From an uncultured Bdellovibrio sp. (lineage in GTDB: Bacteria > Bdellovibrionota > Bdellovibrionia > Bdellovibrionales > Bdellovibrionaceae): a stretch of DNA of 12,254 bases. Position numbers and translations under genes: made by a program. A model generated the notes under the pieces. The model did not search any database and was not told the DNA's origin. It saw only the letters and a list, made by a program, of their open reading frames with translations. Positions 1 to 6,627 of this stretch are shown here, in pieces (positions within the stretch are counted from its first letter, which is position 1; each line of letters starts with the position of its first letter). The DNA is taken from assembly GCA_937871355.1 (NCBI GenBank), contig CALMPX010000433.1, positions 1-12,254 of the forward strand, read 5' to 3'.

Positions 1-1
1 A

Positions 2-928
2 GTTACTTTTTATCAAGTGGCTGATTTAGAAATAGATGAAAAAGATTGTCTTTTTACAAATGCACTACCCGAAGCGCCGTCACCGGTTTTAAATTATTTC
101 CGAGAATCCGAAGCCGAAGTTAAAAAGAAAAACGAGGGAAAAAGCACACTTTTAGGTTTTTATCTGGATAAAGAACGTGTTGAACAAATCAGTGGGGTAA
201 CCAGCATCGGACCCGTCATCACTGTTAAAAATGATTCTGAACGCTATACTATGGTTCATGAATTTTTCCATCATGTTTTCGGTTTGAATAAAGACATTTC
301 AGGAACTCAGCTGCAAATTAATCTTGGAAAATCAAATCAAGCTGTTTCAGATGCAGCTGATAATTACAATACAGTCGAAACGATGGACAATCTTGAGAAA
401 TTAACAGTGGCTTTCGACAATCAAAGTAAAGATCTGATCAAAGTGTTAAAAGAGTACTCTTTAGAAGAGATGACGATTGAGTATGAATTAAATGATTTGT
501 ACCAACGAAATGCTTTAAAATATGTTAACTACTACAGTCGTCTCAACGGTGATTTTTACTCAGTCTCTTCAGCAGAAAGCGCAATAGAGCGAATTCAAAA
601 AAATGAAAAAATGATTAATGCTCTTGAAGCCGAAGCCAAGAAGTTGGCCTTGTCTGGTGGTAATTCGAGTACAGCCTTGTCGGTTATAGCCGGAACTCGT
701 CAACTTTTTGTGAATTTGAAAAATGAGATTAGAGACGTAGCACGTTTAGCGCAAGCCCGTGTTGATGCCTATAAAAATTCGCACAATAATGTAGCTTCAT
801 TGAATCAAGATTTTTTATCTCAAAAATCTTTGAAACATAAATCCAGCGATTGTAATCACGCTCACGGCGTTGATAAATTCTTAGACGGAATTCAATCACG
901 TGTAGGAAAAATAAAATTTAAGAAATAG
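2..928 (+). CDS. HExxH zinc-metallopeptidase-like protein, 5' end outside the window
   Basis: The reading frame is open from base 2, and the first possible start (GTG at 17) has no convincing ribosome site. The gene therefore probably begins before the window, and at least 303 residues are visible. Counting from that GTG, residues 81-85 read HEFFH, preceded by a hydrophobic run (YTMV). This is the HExxH pattern in which two His bind zinc and Glu activates water. A further His follows at 86. The rest, about residues 110-270, is rich in Lys, Glu, Asn and Leu and looks helical, with possible coiled-coil stretches. The tail has a short Cys/His-rich segment (SSDCNHAHG). No signal peptide is visible, but the true N-terminus is missing. 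I cannot place it in a named family. The HExxH motif alone is short, so peptidase activity is an inference. It converges on lipB with a 2-bp gap between stop codons. Confidence 0.7.
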   Translation, partial: VTFYQVADLEIDEKDCLFTNALPEAPSPVLNYFRESEAEVKKKNEGKSTLLGFYLDKERVEQISGVTSIGPVITVKNDSERYTMVHEFFHHVFGLNKDISGTQLQINLGKSNQAVSDAADNYNTVETMDNLEKLTVAFDNQSKDLIKVLKEYSLEEMTIEYELNDLYQRNALKYVNYYSRLNGDFYSVSSAESAIERIQKNEKMINALEAEAKKLALSGGNSSTALSVIAGTRQLFVNLKNEIRDVARLAQARVDAYKNSHNNVASLNQDFLSQKSLKHKSSDCNHAHGVDKFLDGIQSRVGKIKFKK

Positions 929-930
929 TT

Positions 931-1572
931 TTATAACGATTTTTCTAATTCAGTACGAAGCCGAAGCTTAAAATCTTCGGCTTTTATTTTTTGACCCAGG
1001 AACTTTTCTAAAGAAATCATCGTATTTGTTTTATAGCCACAGGGATTGATCCCTTGAAAAGCGCTCTCATCTTCATGAACGTTAATGGCGGCTCCATGGA
1101 AGGTGGTCCATTTCTTGACCGCTATACCCAGTGAAGCCATTTTTTTTAAGCCCCCAGGTGTTTCGATCCATACGCCGGTATCTTCAACCTTGTCGGTTTG
1201 ATTGCCTTCAGCGGGAACATTAAAATGTTTGAGTGTTTCTACGATGGCTTTTTCAAAATCACGTAGATAACCGCGAATTTCTTGAGCGCCTCGTCCGGCC
1301 CTTGGTTTTTTAAGATTGATGATCGGGTAGACCACCACTTGAGAAGGTCCGTGGTAAGTGGCTTGACCTCCGCGCGATATTTCGATCACTGGACCTTGCC
1401 AGGCAAAGATATCTTCCGGTTTGGTTTGTCGTCCCGTCGTGACGACAGCAGGGTGAGTACAGAAAATGAGAAAGCCTGTGTGATTTTCATCTGCGGCCAC
1501 TTGATCAACATATTCAAGTTGCTTTTTTAATGCCGATTCATAATCAATAAGGCCCCAGTCTTCAAATATCAA
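931..1572 (-). CDS. lipB: Octanoyl-[acyl carrier protein]:protein octanoyltransferase LipB
   Basis: LipB moves octanoate from acyl carrier protein to the lipoyl-domain lysine of 2-oxoacid dehydrogenase E2 and of GcvH. This is the first step of de novo lipoate assembly in the cytoplasm. The 213-residue length is normal for the family. The signature RGGQATYHGPSQVVVYP covers residues 67-83 with His74. The acyl-relay pair is recognisable as Lys144 in KKMASLG and Cys178 in INPCGY. The start is TTG at 1572-1570, which overlaps the stop of the upstream barrel gene as TTGA. An AGGA at 1584-1581 lies 8 nt ahead of it. The gene is the last of a five-gene operon with lipA, E2 and lpd, which supply its partner enzyme and its substrate protein. 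The 3' codons also encode a terminator for the opposing gene. No intrinsic terminator for lipB itself is visible. Confidence 0.96.
   Translation of the reverse strand: MIFEDWGLIDYESALKKQLEYVDQVAADENHTGFLIFCTHPAVVTTGRQTKPEDIFAWQGPVIEISRGGQATYHGPSQVVVYPIINLKKPRAGRGAQEIRGYLRDFEKAIVETLKHFNVPAEGNQTDKVEDTGVWIETPGGLKKMASLGIAVKKWTTFHGAAINVHEDESAFQGINPCGYKTNTMISLEKFLGQKIKAEDFKLRLRTELEKSL
957..991 (+). terminator. Intrinsic terminator of the upstream metallopeptidase-like gene, inside lipB
   Basis: AAGCCGAAG (958-966) and CTTCGGCTT (975-983) form a perfect 9-bp stem around an 8-nt loop. On the + strand TTATTTTTT follows directly. On the - strand no T-run follows the stem, so it should act only on + transcripts, ending the gene that stops at 928. 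The hairpin lies wholly within the last codons of lipB (around residues 196-205). Confidence 0.75.
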
Positions 1573-2357
1573 AAAGAATATCCTAACTGTAATTTTAAAA
1601 GATAAACACGAGGAAGCACAGCCGCTATAGTTAAGAACTTGTCGACATTATCTTTATCATCTGGGTTGCTACTGTAATCTGTAAAATGCTGTTCTTTTTT
1701 AAGACTTGTTATCGGCTGTGTGATACCAATCCAATCAACTCCAATATTAAGTCCGTTATCAAAGTACCATCTGTTTCCGATACCTAAATCTAGAGCCAAA
1801 ACATGAATTTTCATCATATCGGCGCTGGGTCTTTCGTTCAATGGAACAGAGTTTAAGTAATCAGACCCTAATTTTGCTTCTAACGTGGCGTAACTTAAGC
1901 CGTAGTAAAAATTAAAATTACTGTCTTGAGAAAAGCTACGATTAAGAAATGAAAACTTCTGTTCCGTCATGCTAGCAATATCCACGCTGTAACCGCCGGC
2001 AGATATAGTCGAAGTCAGAAATTGAAATTCATATTGGTTTAATTTATCTGCACTTGCGAAATAGAAACTACCGCCGAATTTACTAGGGATAAGGAGATCC
2101 ATAGGTGAATAAGTAAAGAGAACTCCATAATTTTTATTTAAACGAACAGCTGCCGATTCCGTTAAAGCTTGATCAGCTTTTTTAACAGAATCATCGATAT
2201 CTTTTTTAAACTGATCCGTCGCAGACGGCTCAGCTGTTACTTCAGTTGTTGTTTTCGTTGTCGTGATTTGAGTGGTTGTTTTTTCAGGTGCTGAGGTTTC
2301 AGCTTGCGCAGTCAGTGTTAAACTGACTGCGATTGTGATTAAAAATATTTTGTTCAT
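1569..2357 (-). CDS. Predicted outer-membrane beta-barrel protein
   Basis: The 262-residue product begins with a Sec signal peptide: basic K3, a hydrophobic core, and probable cleavage after AQA at about residue 20. A Thr-rich segment follows (about 21-50), then a short charged helical stretch (about 50-70). The rest alternates polar and hydrophobic residues with many aromatics and glycines, typical of amphipathic membrane strands. The chain ends LQLGYSF, and a terminal Phe is the usual sorting signal for BAM-assembled barrels. I recognise no specific family, and substrate or function is unknown. No Shine-Dalgarno is visible before ATG 2357. The start shares one base with the lpd stop (TAATG), so translation is probably coupled to lpd. 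At its own end it overlaps lipB by 4 nt. Its place among lipoate and dehydrogenase genes is unexpected, since its product would act in another compartment. Confidence 0.8.
   Translation of the reverse strand: MNKIFLITIAVSLTLTAQAETSAPEKTTTQITTTKTTTEVTAEPSATDQFKKDIDDSVKKADQALTESAAVRLNKNYGVLFTYSPMDLLIPSKFGGSFYFASADKLNQYEFQFLTSTISAGGYSVDIASMTEQKFSFLNRSFSQDSNFNFYYGLSYATLEAKLGSDYLNSVPLNERPSADMMKIHVLALDLGIGNRWYFDNGLNIGVDWIGITQPITSLKKEQHFTDYSSNPDDKDNVDKFLTIAAVLPRVYLLKLQLGYSF
1581..1584 (-). promoter_or_regulatory. Ribosome binding site supporting the TTG start of lipB
   Basis: The - strand reads TTAGGATATTCTTTTTG. AGGA lies 8 nt before the TTG at 1572, inside the end of the barrel gene. No ATG or GTG start fits the LipB N-terminus as well. 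Confidence 0.6.
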
Positions 2358-3805
2358 TATGTATGGGCCGATTTCGTAGCGTTGGTTAAAGGTTTTTGAA
2401 TGATATGAATGGCGTGACCTAAAGTGGCTTCGGCGGCTTCCATCATTGTTTCGCCTAATGTCGGATGAGGATGAATCGTTAAAGCGATATCTTCAATACG
2501 TGCTCCCATTTCAATGGCTAAGGCCGCTTCTGAAATAAGATTCGAGGCTTCAGGTCCAACGATATGAACGCCAAGAACAACATGCGTTTTCTTGTCGGCG
2601 ATCATCTTAACAAAGCCCTCTGTTTCCATCATGGCGACGGCTTTACCATTTGCACCGAACGGAAACTTGGCAATTAATAAATCATTGTAGCCTTTTGCTT
2701 TGGCTTCAGCTTCAGTCATACCAGCAGCGGCAATTTCTGGATCGGTAAAGACAACGGCCGGAACTGTTTTCGCATCATAAACACGATTAATACCAGAAAT
2801 GATTTCCGGAACCATCACACCTTCATGAGAGGCTTTGTGAGCTAACATCGGTTGACCACAAATATCACCAATCGCAAAAATATTTGAAACATTTGTGCGA
2901 CGTTGAGCATCGACTTTAACAAAGCCACGCTCATCAACATAAATACCAGCAGCTTTTAAGTTCGCTTGATCTCCGTTTGGACGACGTCCTACAGTAACTA
3001 AAATTTTATCTGCTTTGAAAATTTCATCTTTACCATTTACTTCAGCCGTGACTTCGAAGCCATCTTTTGTTTTCTTTTGGCTTTTTGCTTTGGCTCCGTA
3101 GATCACTTTGATTCCTGCTTTTTCAGCTTTACGAGTTACGACTTGAGCGCACTCAGGATCAACCACGCCGGCCAGTAATGAAGTATTCGCTTCGATCACC
3201 GTGACTTCAGTTCCTAATTTACGTAAGTACGATGAAATTTCGAGACCGATATATCCGCCTCCGATAACGACAATACGTTTTGGGATTTGATCAAAAGCTA
3301 ACGCACCTGTCGAAGAACAAATATCTTTTTCATCAAAAGGGAAGCCCGGGATTTCAATCGGTCGAGACCCCGTAGCTACGATGAAATGTTTTCCGGTGAT
3401 GATATCCGTGCCTTCAGTTGTTTTAACAGAAAGCTCTTTTGAATTTTTGAATTCAGCCGTACCTGAGATAATAGTAACGGTATTTCCTTTAAGCAGTTGT
3501 TTCACTCCGCCAGACATTTTATCACAAACAGATTGTTTCCATTTTACTAAAGTGGGCATATCCACATCGATGCCACCTTTAATATTTAAACCCATAGTTT
3601 TAAAATCGTGTTGAGCTTTATGTAAAAGATGAGTGGCATTGATCATAGCCTTTGAAGGAATACATCCGACGTTCAAGCAAACGCCGCCCAAAGCTTCGCG
3701 TTCAATGATCGCTGTTTTAAAACCTAATTGGCTGGCACGAATAGCCGCTACATAACCGCCAGGACCTGAACCAATAACGACGATATCAAAAGTGCTATTG
3801 GACAT
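2357..3805 (-). CDS. lpd: Dihydrolipoyl dehydrogenase (E3)
   Basis: E3 reoxidises the dihydrolipoyl group on E2 and passes electrons through FAD to NAD+. It is a cytoplasmic homodimer shared by 2-oxoacid dehydrogenases and the glycine cleavage system. The 482 residues match the family length. The FAD-binding GSGPGG is at residues 12-17. The redox disulfide is Cys43 and Cys48 in GGVCLNVGCIPSKA. The NAD-binding glycine motif VIGGGYIGLE is at about 180-189, and a second FAD contact, IFAIGDICG, is at about 309-317. The catalytic His447 and Glu452 lie in HPHPTLGE of the dimerisation domain. No key residue is missing. The ATG at 3805 overlaps the E2 stop by one base (TAATG), with a GGGGA about 7 nt upstream. 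Linkage to E2 suggests it is dedicated chiefly to that complex. Confidence 0.97.
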   Translation of the reverse strand: MSNSTFDIVVIGSGPGGYVAAIRASQLGFKTAIIEREALGGVCLNVGCIPSKAMINATHLLHKAQHDFKTMGLNIKGGIDVDMPTLVKWKQSVCDKMSGGVKQLLKGNTVTIISGTAEFKNSKELSVKTTEGTDIITGKHFIVATGSRPIEIPGFPFDEKDICSSTGALAFDQIPKRIVVIGGGYIGLEISSYLRKLGTEVTVIEANTSLLAGVVDPECAQVVTRKAEKAGIKVIYGAKAKSQKKTKDGFEVTAEVNGKDEIFKADKILVTVGRRPNGDQANLKAAGIYVDERGFVKVDAQRRTNVSNIFAIGDICGQPMLAHKASHEGVMVPEIISGINRVYDAKTVPAVVFTDPEIAAAGMTEAEAKAKGYNDLLIAKFPFGANGKAVAMMETEGFVKMIADKKTHVVLGVHIVGPEASNLISEAALAIEMGARIEDIALTIHPHPTLGETMMEAAEATLGHAIHIIQKPLTNATKSAHT

Positions 3806-5433
3806 TACGACATCCCCATCATCATAACACCAGGGTTTTGAATTTTGTTGAAGAATGATTTTAAGAAGTTGGCAGCCACAGCCCCATCAATTAGACGGTG
3901 ATCTGCCGTCACGGTGTAATTCATCGATTTGATGAAGCCGATAGAACCATCTTTTTTCAAGATGGGCTTATCCGTCATTTTGTACATACCAATGATGGCC
4001 ACTTCGGGGTGATTGATAATCGGAGTCGCGTACGTACCACCAACAGATCCGATATTTGTGATCGTGATTGTGGCGCCTTTCATTTCATCTGGTTTTAATT
4101 TACCGCTACGTGCGCGGGTTGAAAGATCGATAATTTCTTTTGATAATTCAAGAATAGTTTTTTGATCCGCGTTTTTAATAACGGGAACCATCAAACCATT
4201 TGGCGTATCGGCGGCGAAACCAAGATTAAAATATTTTTTGTAAACGATTTGAGAATTGGCATCATCAATCGAAGCATTGAATTGGGGGAATTCTTTGATG
4301 GTTGCGATAACCGCCTTCATGACAAATGGGAGATAAGTAATTTTTGTTTCGTTTTTCTCAGCGAAATCTTTTAATGATTCACGTAAAGCCACTAATTGAG
4401 TGACATCAGCATCATCCATTATTGTAAAATGAGGAATGATCGCTTTAGACATTTGCATGTTCTGAGCGATTTTTTTGCGAATTCCAATTAAATCAACACG
4501 TTCTTCCAAGGCCGCATTATTAGAGCTAAATGCGGGTTTAGGGAAGTTCATGGTCGCAGTTCCGGCAGAAGTGGCTCCTGTTCCCGTTGAAGAAACTGAA
4601 GTTGATCCACCTTTTGTATTGATCACATCTTCACGAGTGACTCGACCAGCTAAACCTGAACCAGATAATCCGTTGATATCGACTCCCATTTCGCGAGCTA
4701 AACGACGGGTCGCAGGAGTTGCTAAAACTTTTGAATCTGCAACTGGAGGATAAATACCACCCGAAGAAGTCGAAGCGGTCATAGTTGGAGCTGTCATCGG
4801 AGCCGACGTTGTTTTAGGAGCGGTATGCGCGCCATTCGAGGCAGAAGTTGAAGTCGCTACACCGCCAGAGCCAGCTAAGGTTAAGATCACAGATTCAACC
4901 TTGATCACTTCGCCTTTTTTAAATTTAAATTCTTTAACGACGCCGGCCACAGGAGAAGGAACTTCAACCGTTGCTTTGTCCGTCATGATTTCGGCCACAG
5001 TTTGATCCGCTTTAACAGTATCGCCGATATTCACAGTCCATTTAACTAACTCACCTTCAGTGACACCTTCTCCTAATTCAGGAAGCTTAACTGAAATCGT
5101 AGATCCGCCCGCAGTCGTCGCTGCGAGAGGCGTCGGGGTTGCGACCGGTGCAGATTTTACTGCTGATGCTGTCGGGGCCGAAGGAGTTGCGTTTGCACCA
5201 CCTTCTAATTTGAGAATAACAGACTCAACTTTAATAATTTGGCCTGGTTTAAATAATAATTCTTTAACAACGCCCGCTACAGGAGAAGGAACTTCAACCG
5301 TTGCTTTGTCCGTCATGATTTCGGCGACTGTTTGATCGGCTTTAACTTGATCGCCTGGCTTTACCAGCCATTTAACTAATTCGCCTTCAGTTACGCCTTC
5401 ACCTAGTTCCGGTAATTTTACATCTGTTGCCAT
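3805..5433 (-). CDS. pdhC: Dihydrolipoamide acyltransferase E2 with two lipoyl domains (pyruvate dehydrogenase type)
   Basis: E2 forms the core of a 2-oxoacid dehydrogenase complex and transfers the acyl group from its lipoyl arm to CoA. In order, the 542 residues hold lipoyl domain 1 (about 3-77, lysine 43 in MTDKA), an Ala/Pro/Thr linker, lipoyl domain 2 (about 113-187, lysine 153), a second linker, a peripheral-subunit-binding domain (about 237-272, ATPATRRLAREMG), a third linker, and the catalytic domain (about 310-542). The last carries the active-site DHRLIDG at 511-517. Two lipoyl domains are within the known range of one to three. The start ATG at 5433 lies within the end of lipA (16-nt overlap), with an AAGGAA upstream. 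Pyruvate is the most likely substrate. A branched-chain acid complex is possible, because the substrate is set by E1, which is not in the window. Confidence 0.93.
   Translation of the reverse strand: MATDVKLPELGEGVTEGELVKWLVKPGDQVKADQTVAEIMTDKATVEVPSPVAGVVKELLFKPGQIIKVESVILKLEGGANATPSAPTASAVKSAPVATPTPLAATTAGGSTISVKLPELGEGVTEGELVKWTVNIGDTVKADQTVAEIMTDKATVEVPSPVAGVVKEFKFKKGEVIKVESVILTLAGSGGVATSTSASNGAHTAPKTTSAPMTAPTMTASTSSGGIYPPVADSKVLATPATRRLAREMGVDINGLSGSGLAGRVTREDVINTKGGSTSVSSTGTGATSAGTATMNFPKPAFSSNNAALEERVDLIGIRKKIAQNMQMSKAIIPHFTIMDDADVTQLVALRESLKDFAEKNETKITYLPFVMKAVIATIKEFPQFNASIDDANSQIVYKKYFNLGFAADTPNGLMVPVIKNADQKTILELSKEIIDLSTRARSGKLKPDEMKGATITITNIGSVGGTYATPIINHPEVAIIGMYKMTDKPILKKDGSIGFIKSMNYTVTADHRLIDGAVAANFLKSFFNKIQNPGVMMMGMS
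4949..4995. repeat. Copy B of a 47-bp perfect direct repeat within the E2 gene (lipoyl domain 2)
   Basis: These 47 bases are identical to 5279-5325, a 330-bp period that equals 110 codons. They encode the part of the lipoyl domain around the modified lysine. Silent sites agree as well, which suggests recent duplication or gene conversion between the two domains. Confidence 0.9.
5279..5325. repeat. Copy A of the 47-bp perfect direct repeat within the E2 gene (lipoyl domain 1)
   Basis: This is identical base for base to 4949-4995. Similarity continues with a few differences on both sides, for example in the codons before and after, matching the duplicated lipoyl domain. Confidence 0.9.
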
Positions 5434-6365
5434 TGAGATTCGTTTCCTTTTCTGTTTTTTTCGATGATGCCCTTCATGAAGAATTCGCCTGCGCGGTATG
5501 AGCTACGAACCAAGGGTCCCGATGCTACATATAAAAAACCCAGATCTTCTGCGATTTTTTGCCACTCTTCAAACTTGGAAGGTGTAATAAAACTTTTTAC
5601 GGTTAAATGTTTTGGAGTCGGTTGGAGATATTGTCCAAAAGTGACAACGTCACAACCGACGGCTCTTAAATCTTTTAATGTTTGGAGGACTTCTTCATCT
5701 GTTTCGCCTAAACCGAGCATAATCGAAGATTTTGTGTACATCGTGTGATCCACTTCTTTGACGAATTGAAGGAGGCGCATGGTTTGCTTGTACGAAGCGC
5801 GAGGGTCTCGAACCGTCGGAGTCAATCTTTCCACAGTTTCGATATTTTGCGCGAACACATCGGGTTTGGCTTCGACTAAATGACGAATCAAGGCTTCGTC
5901 ACCACGGAAATCCGGAGTTAAAATTTCGACGATGAGATTTGGATCTAATTTTTTGACGGTTTTGACAGTACGAGCAAAATGATCAGAACCTTGATCAGGC
6001 ATATCATCACGATCAACCGATGTGATCACCACGTAGTGTAATCCCATTTGAGAAATCGAGTGAGCCACTTTTTCAGGTTCAAAAGGGTCAACCGGCGGTA
6101 AGCCTTTTTTAGCGTTACCTGTTTTCACGTTACAGAAGCGGCATCCACGGGTGCAGGTGTCTCCCATGAGCATGAATGTAGCGGTTCCGCCACTCCAGCA
6201 TTCGCCCATGTTGGGACAACGGGCTTCTTGGCAAACAGTGGCCAATTTTAATTCACCGAGCATGTTTTTAATGCGCGTGTAATTCTCACCGGCGGGAGCT
6301 TTCACTTTGAGCCAATCAGGTTTTGGTATGTGGGCTTTTTTTTCGGTTTTTTCTGTCGCGTCCAT
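5418..6365 (-). CDS. lipA: Lipoyl synthase LipA (radical SAM)
   Basis: LipA inserts two sulfur atoms into protein-bound octanoyl groups, completing lipoate on E2. The 315 residues are of normal length. The auxiliary iron-sulfur cluster is held by Cys45, Cys50 and Cys56 (CQEARCPNMGEC), and probably by the serine in RSSYRAG at 287-293. The radical SAM cluster uses Cys71, Cys75 and Cys78 (CTRGCRFC). All expected ligands are present. The start is ATG at 6365, just after a charged N-terminal tail codes in frame, and no strong Shine-Dalgarno precedes it. It is the first gene of the operon that continues into E2, lpd, a barrel gene and lipB. Maturation enzymes and their target are thus co-transcribed, though the sulfur and iron-sulfur supply genes lie elsewhere. 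Confidence 0.97.
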   Translation of the reverse strand: MDATEKTEKKAHIPKPDWLKVKAPAGENYTRIKNMLGELKLATVCQEARCPNMGECWSGGTATFMLMGDTCTRGCRFCNVKTGNAKKGLPPVDPFEPEKVAHSISQMGLHYVVITSVDRDDMPDQGSDHFARTVKTVKKLDPNLIVEILTPDFRGDEALIRHLVEAKPDVFAQNIETVERLTPTVRDPRASYKQTMRLLQFVKEVDHTMYTKSSIMLGLGETDEEVLQTLKDLRAVGCDVVTFGQYLQPTPKHLTVKSFITPSKFEEWQKIAEDLGFLYVASGPLVRSSYRAGEFFMKGIIEKNRKGNESQWQQM

Positions 6366-6374
6366 AGAGCTACA

Positions 6375-6403
6375 GTTCTACTTTTATTTTGAGTCTGAGG
6401 CAA
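6375..6403 (-). promoter_or_regulatory. Possible lipA operon promoter, weak
   Basis: The - strand has TTGCCT (6403-6398), a 17-nt spacer, then TAGAAC (6380-6375). Both hexamers are partial matches to the sigma-70 consensus. Transcription would start only a few bases before the lipA ATG, giving an almost leaderless mRNA, which fits the poor Shine-Dalgarno. A start further upstream, near the palindrome at 6573-6587, is an alternative. Confidence 0.25.
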
Positions 6404-6561
6404 GGGGAAGAGGGAGGACTGCGAAATCCGCGTTTCTTTAATTCACGGTACAAAGTGTCAGCTAAAACGCCGAATATTTGACCAATTAGTTTTAAGCATT
6501 GAGTCGAATGGGGAATGCCCCACTTGGATCAGTTCGCTAGTTAAATGAGCGCCATAATAGA

Positions 6562-6590
6562 TTGTTGTTTATATATCAGGCTGATATGAT
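6562..6590 (+). promoter_or_regulatory. Sigma-70-like promoter of argS
   Basis: TTGTTG (6562-6567) and TATGAT (6585-6590) are spaced by 17 bp. Transcription would begin near 6597, leaving a leader of about 30 nt before argS. The spacer is AT-rich. This is the best promoter match in the 262-bp divergent region between lipA and argS. I see no gene or RNA in the remainder of that region. Confidence 0.6.
6573..6587. promoter_or_regulatory. Palindromic operator candidate in the argS promoter
   Basis: ATATCAG-G-CTGATAT is a perfect inverted repeat of 7-bp arms around one base. It lies in the spacer and reaches the first three bases of the -10 hexamer of the argS promoter. A dimeric repressor bound there would block RNA polymerase. 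The regulator is unknown. Confidence 0.5.
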
Positions 6591-6627
6591 CAAAACCAAC
6601 TTTAATTTAGAATAATGAGAGCAATGT

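Noticed and set aside
1282..1530. 82-codon open frame opposite lipB
   Set aside because: It lies wholly within the conserved catalytic part of lipB and has no recognisable features.
4475..5335. Open frames on the + strand opposite E2 (4475-4753, 5060-5335)
   Set aside because: They mirror the Ala/Pro/Thr-rich linkers and lipoyl domains of E2, whose codon bias leaves the opposite strand free of stops. Nothing supports their expression.
6399..6418. Purine-rich tract (AGGGAGG-like) as a ribosome site
   Set aside because: It is on the + strand more than 200 bases before argS, and no open frame of useful length starts after it.
6509..6522. TGGGG-AATG-CCCCA hairpin between lipA and argS
   Set aside because: Only 5 bp, with no T-run on either strand and not placed after a gene. 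It may be chance, so it was not called a terminator.
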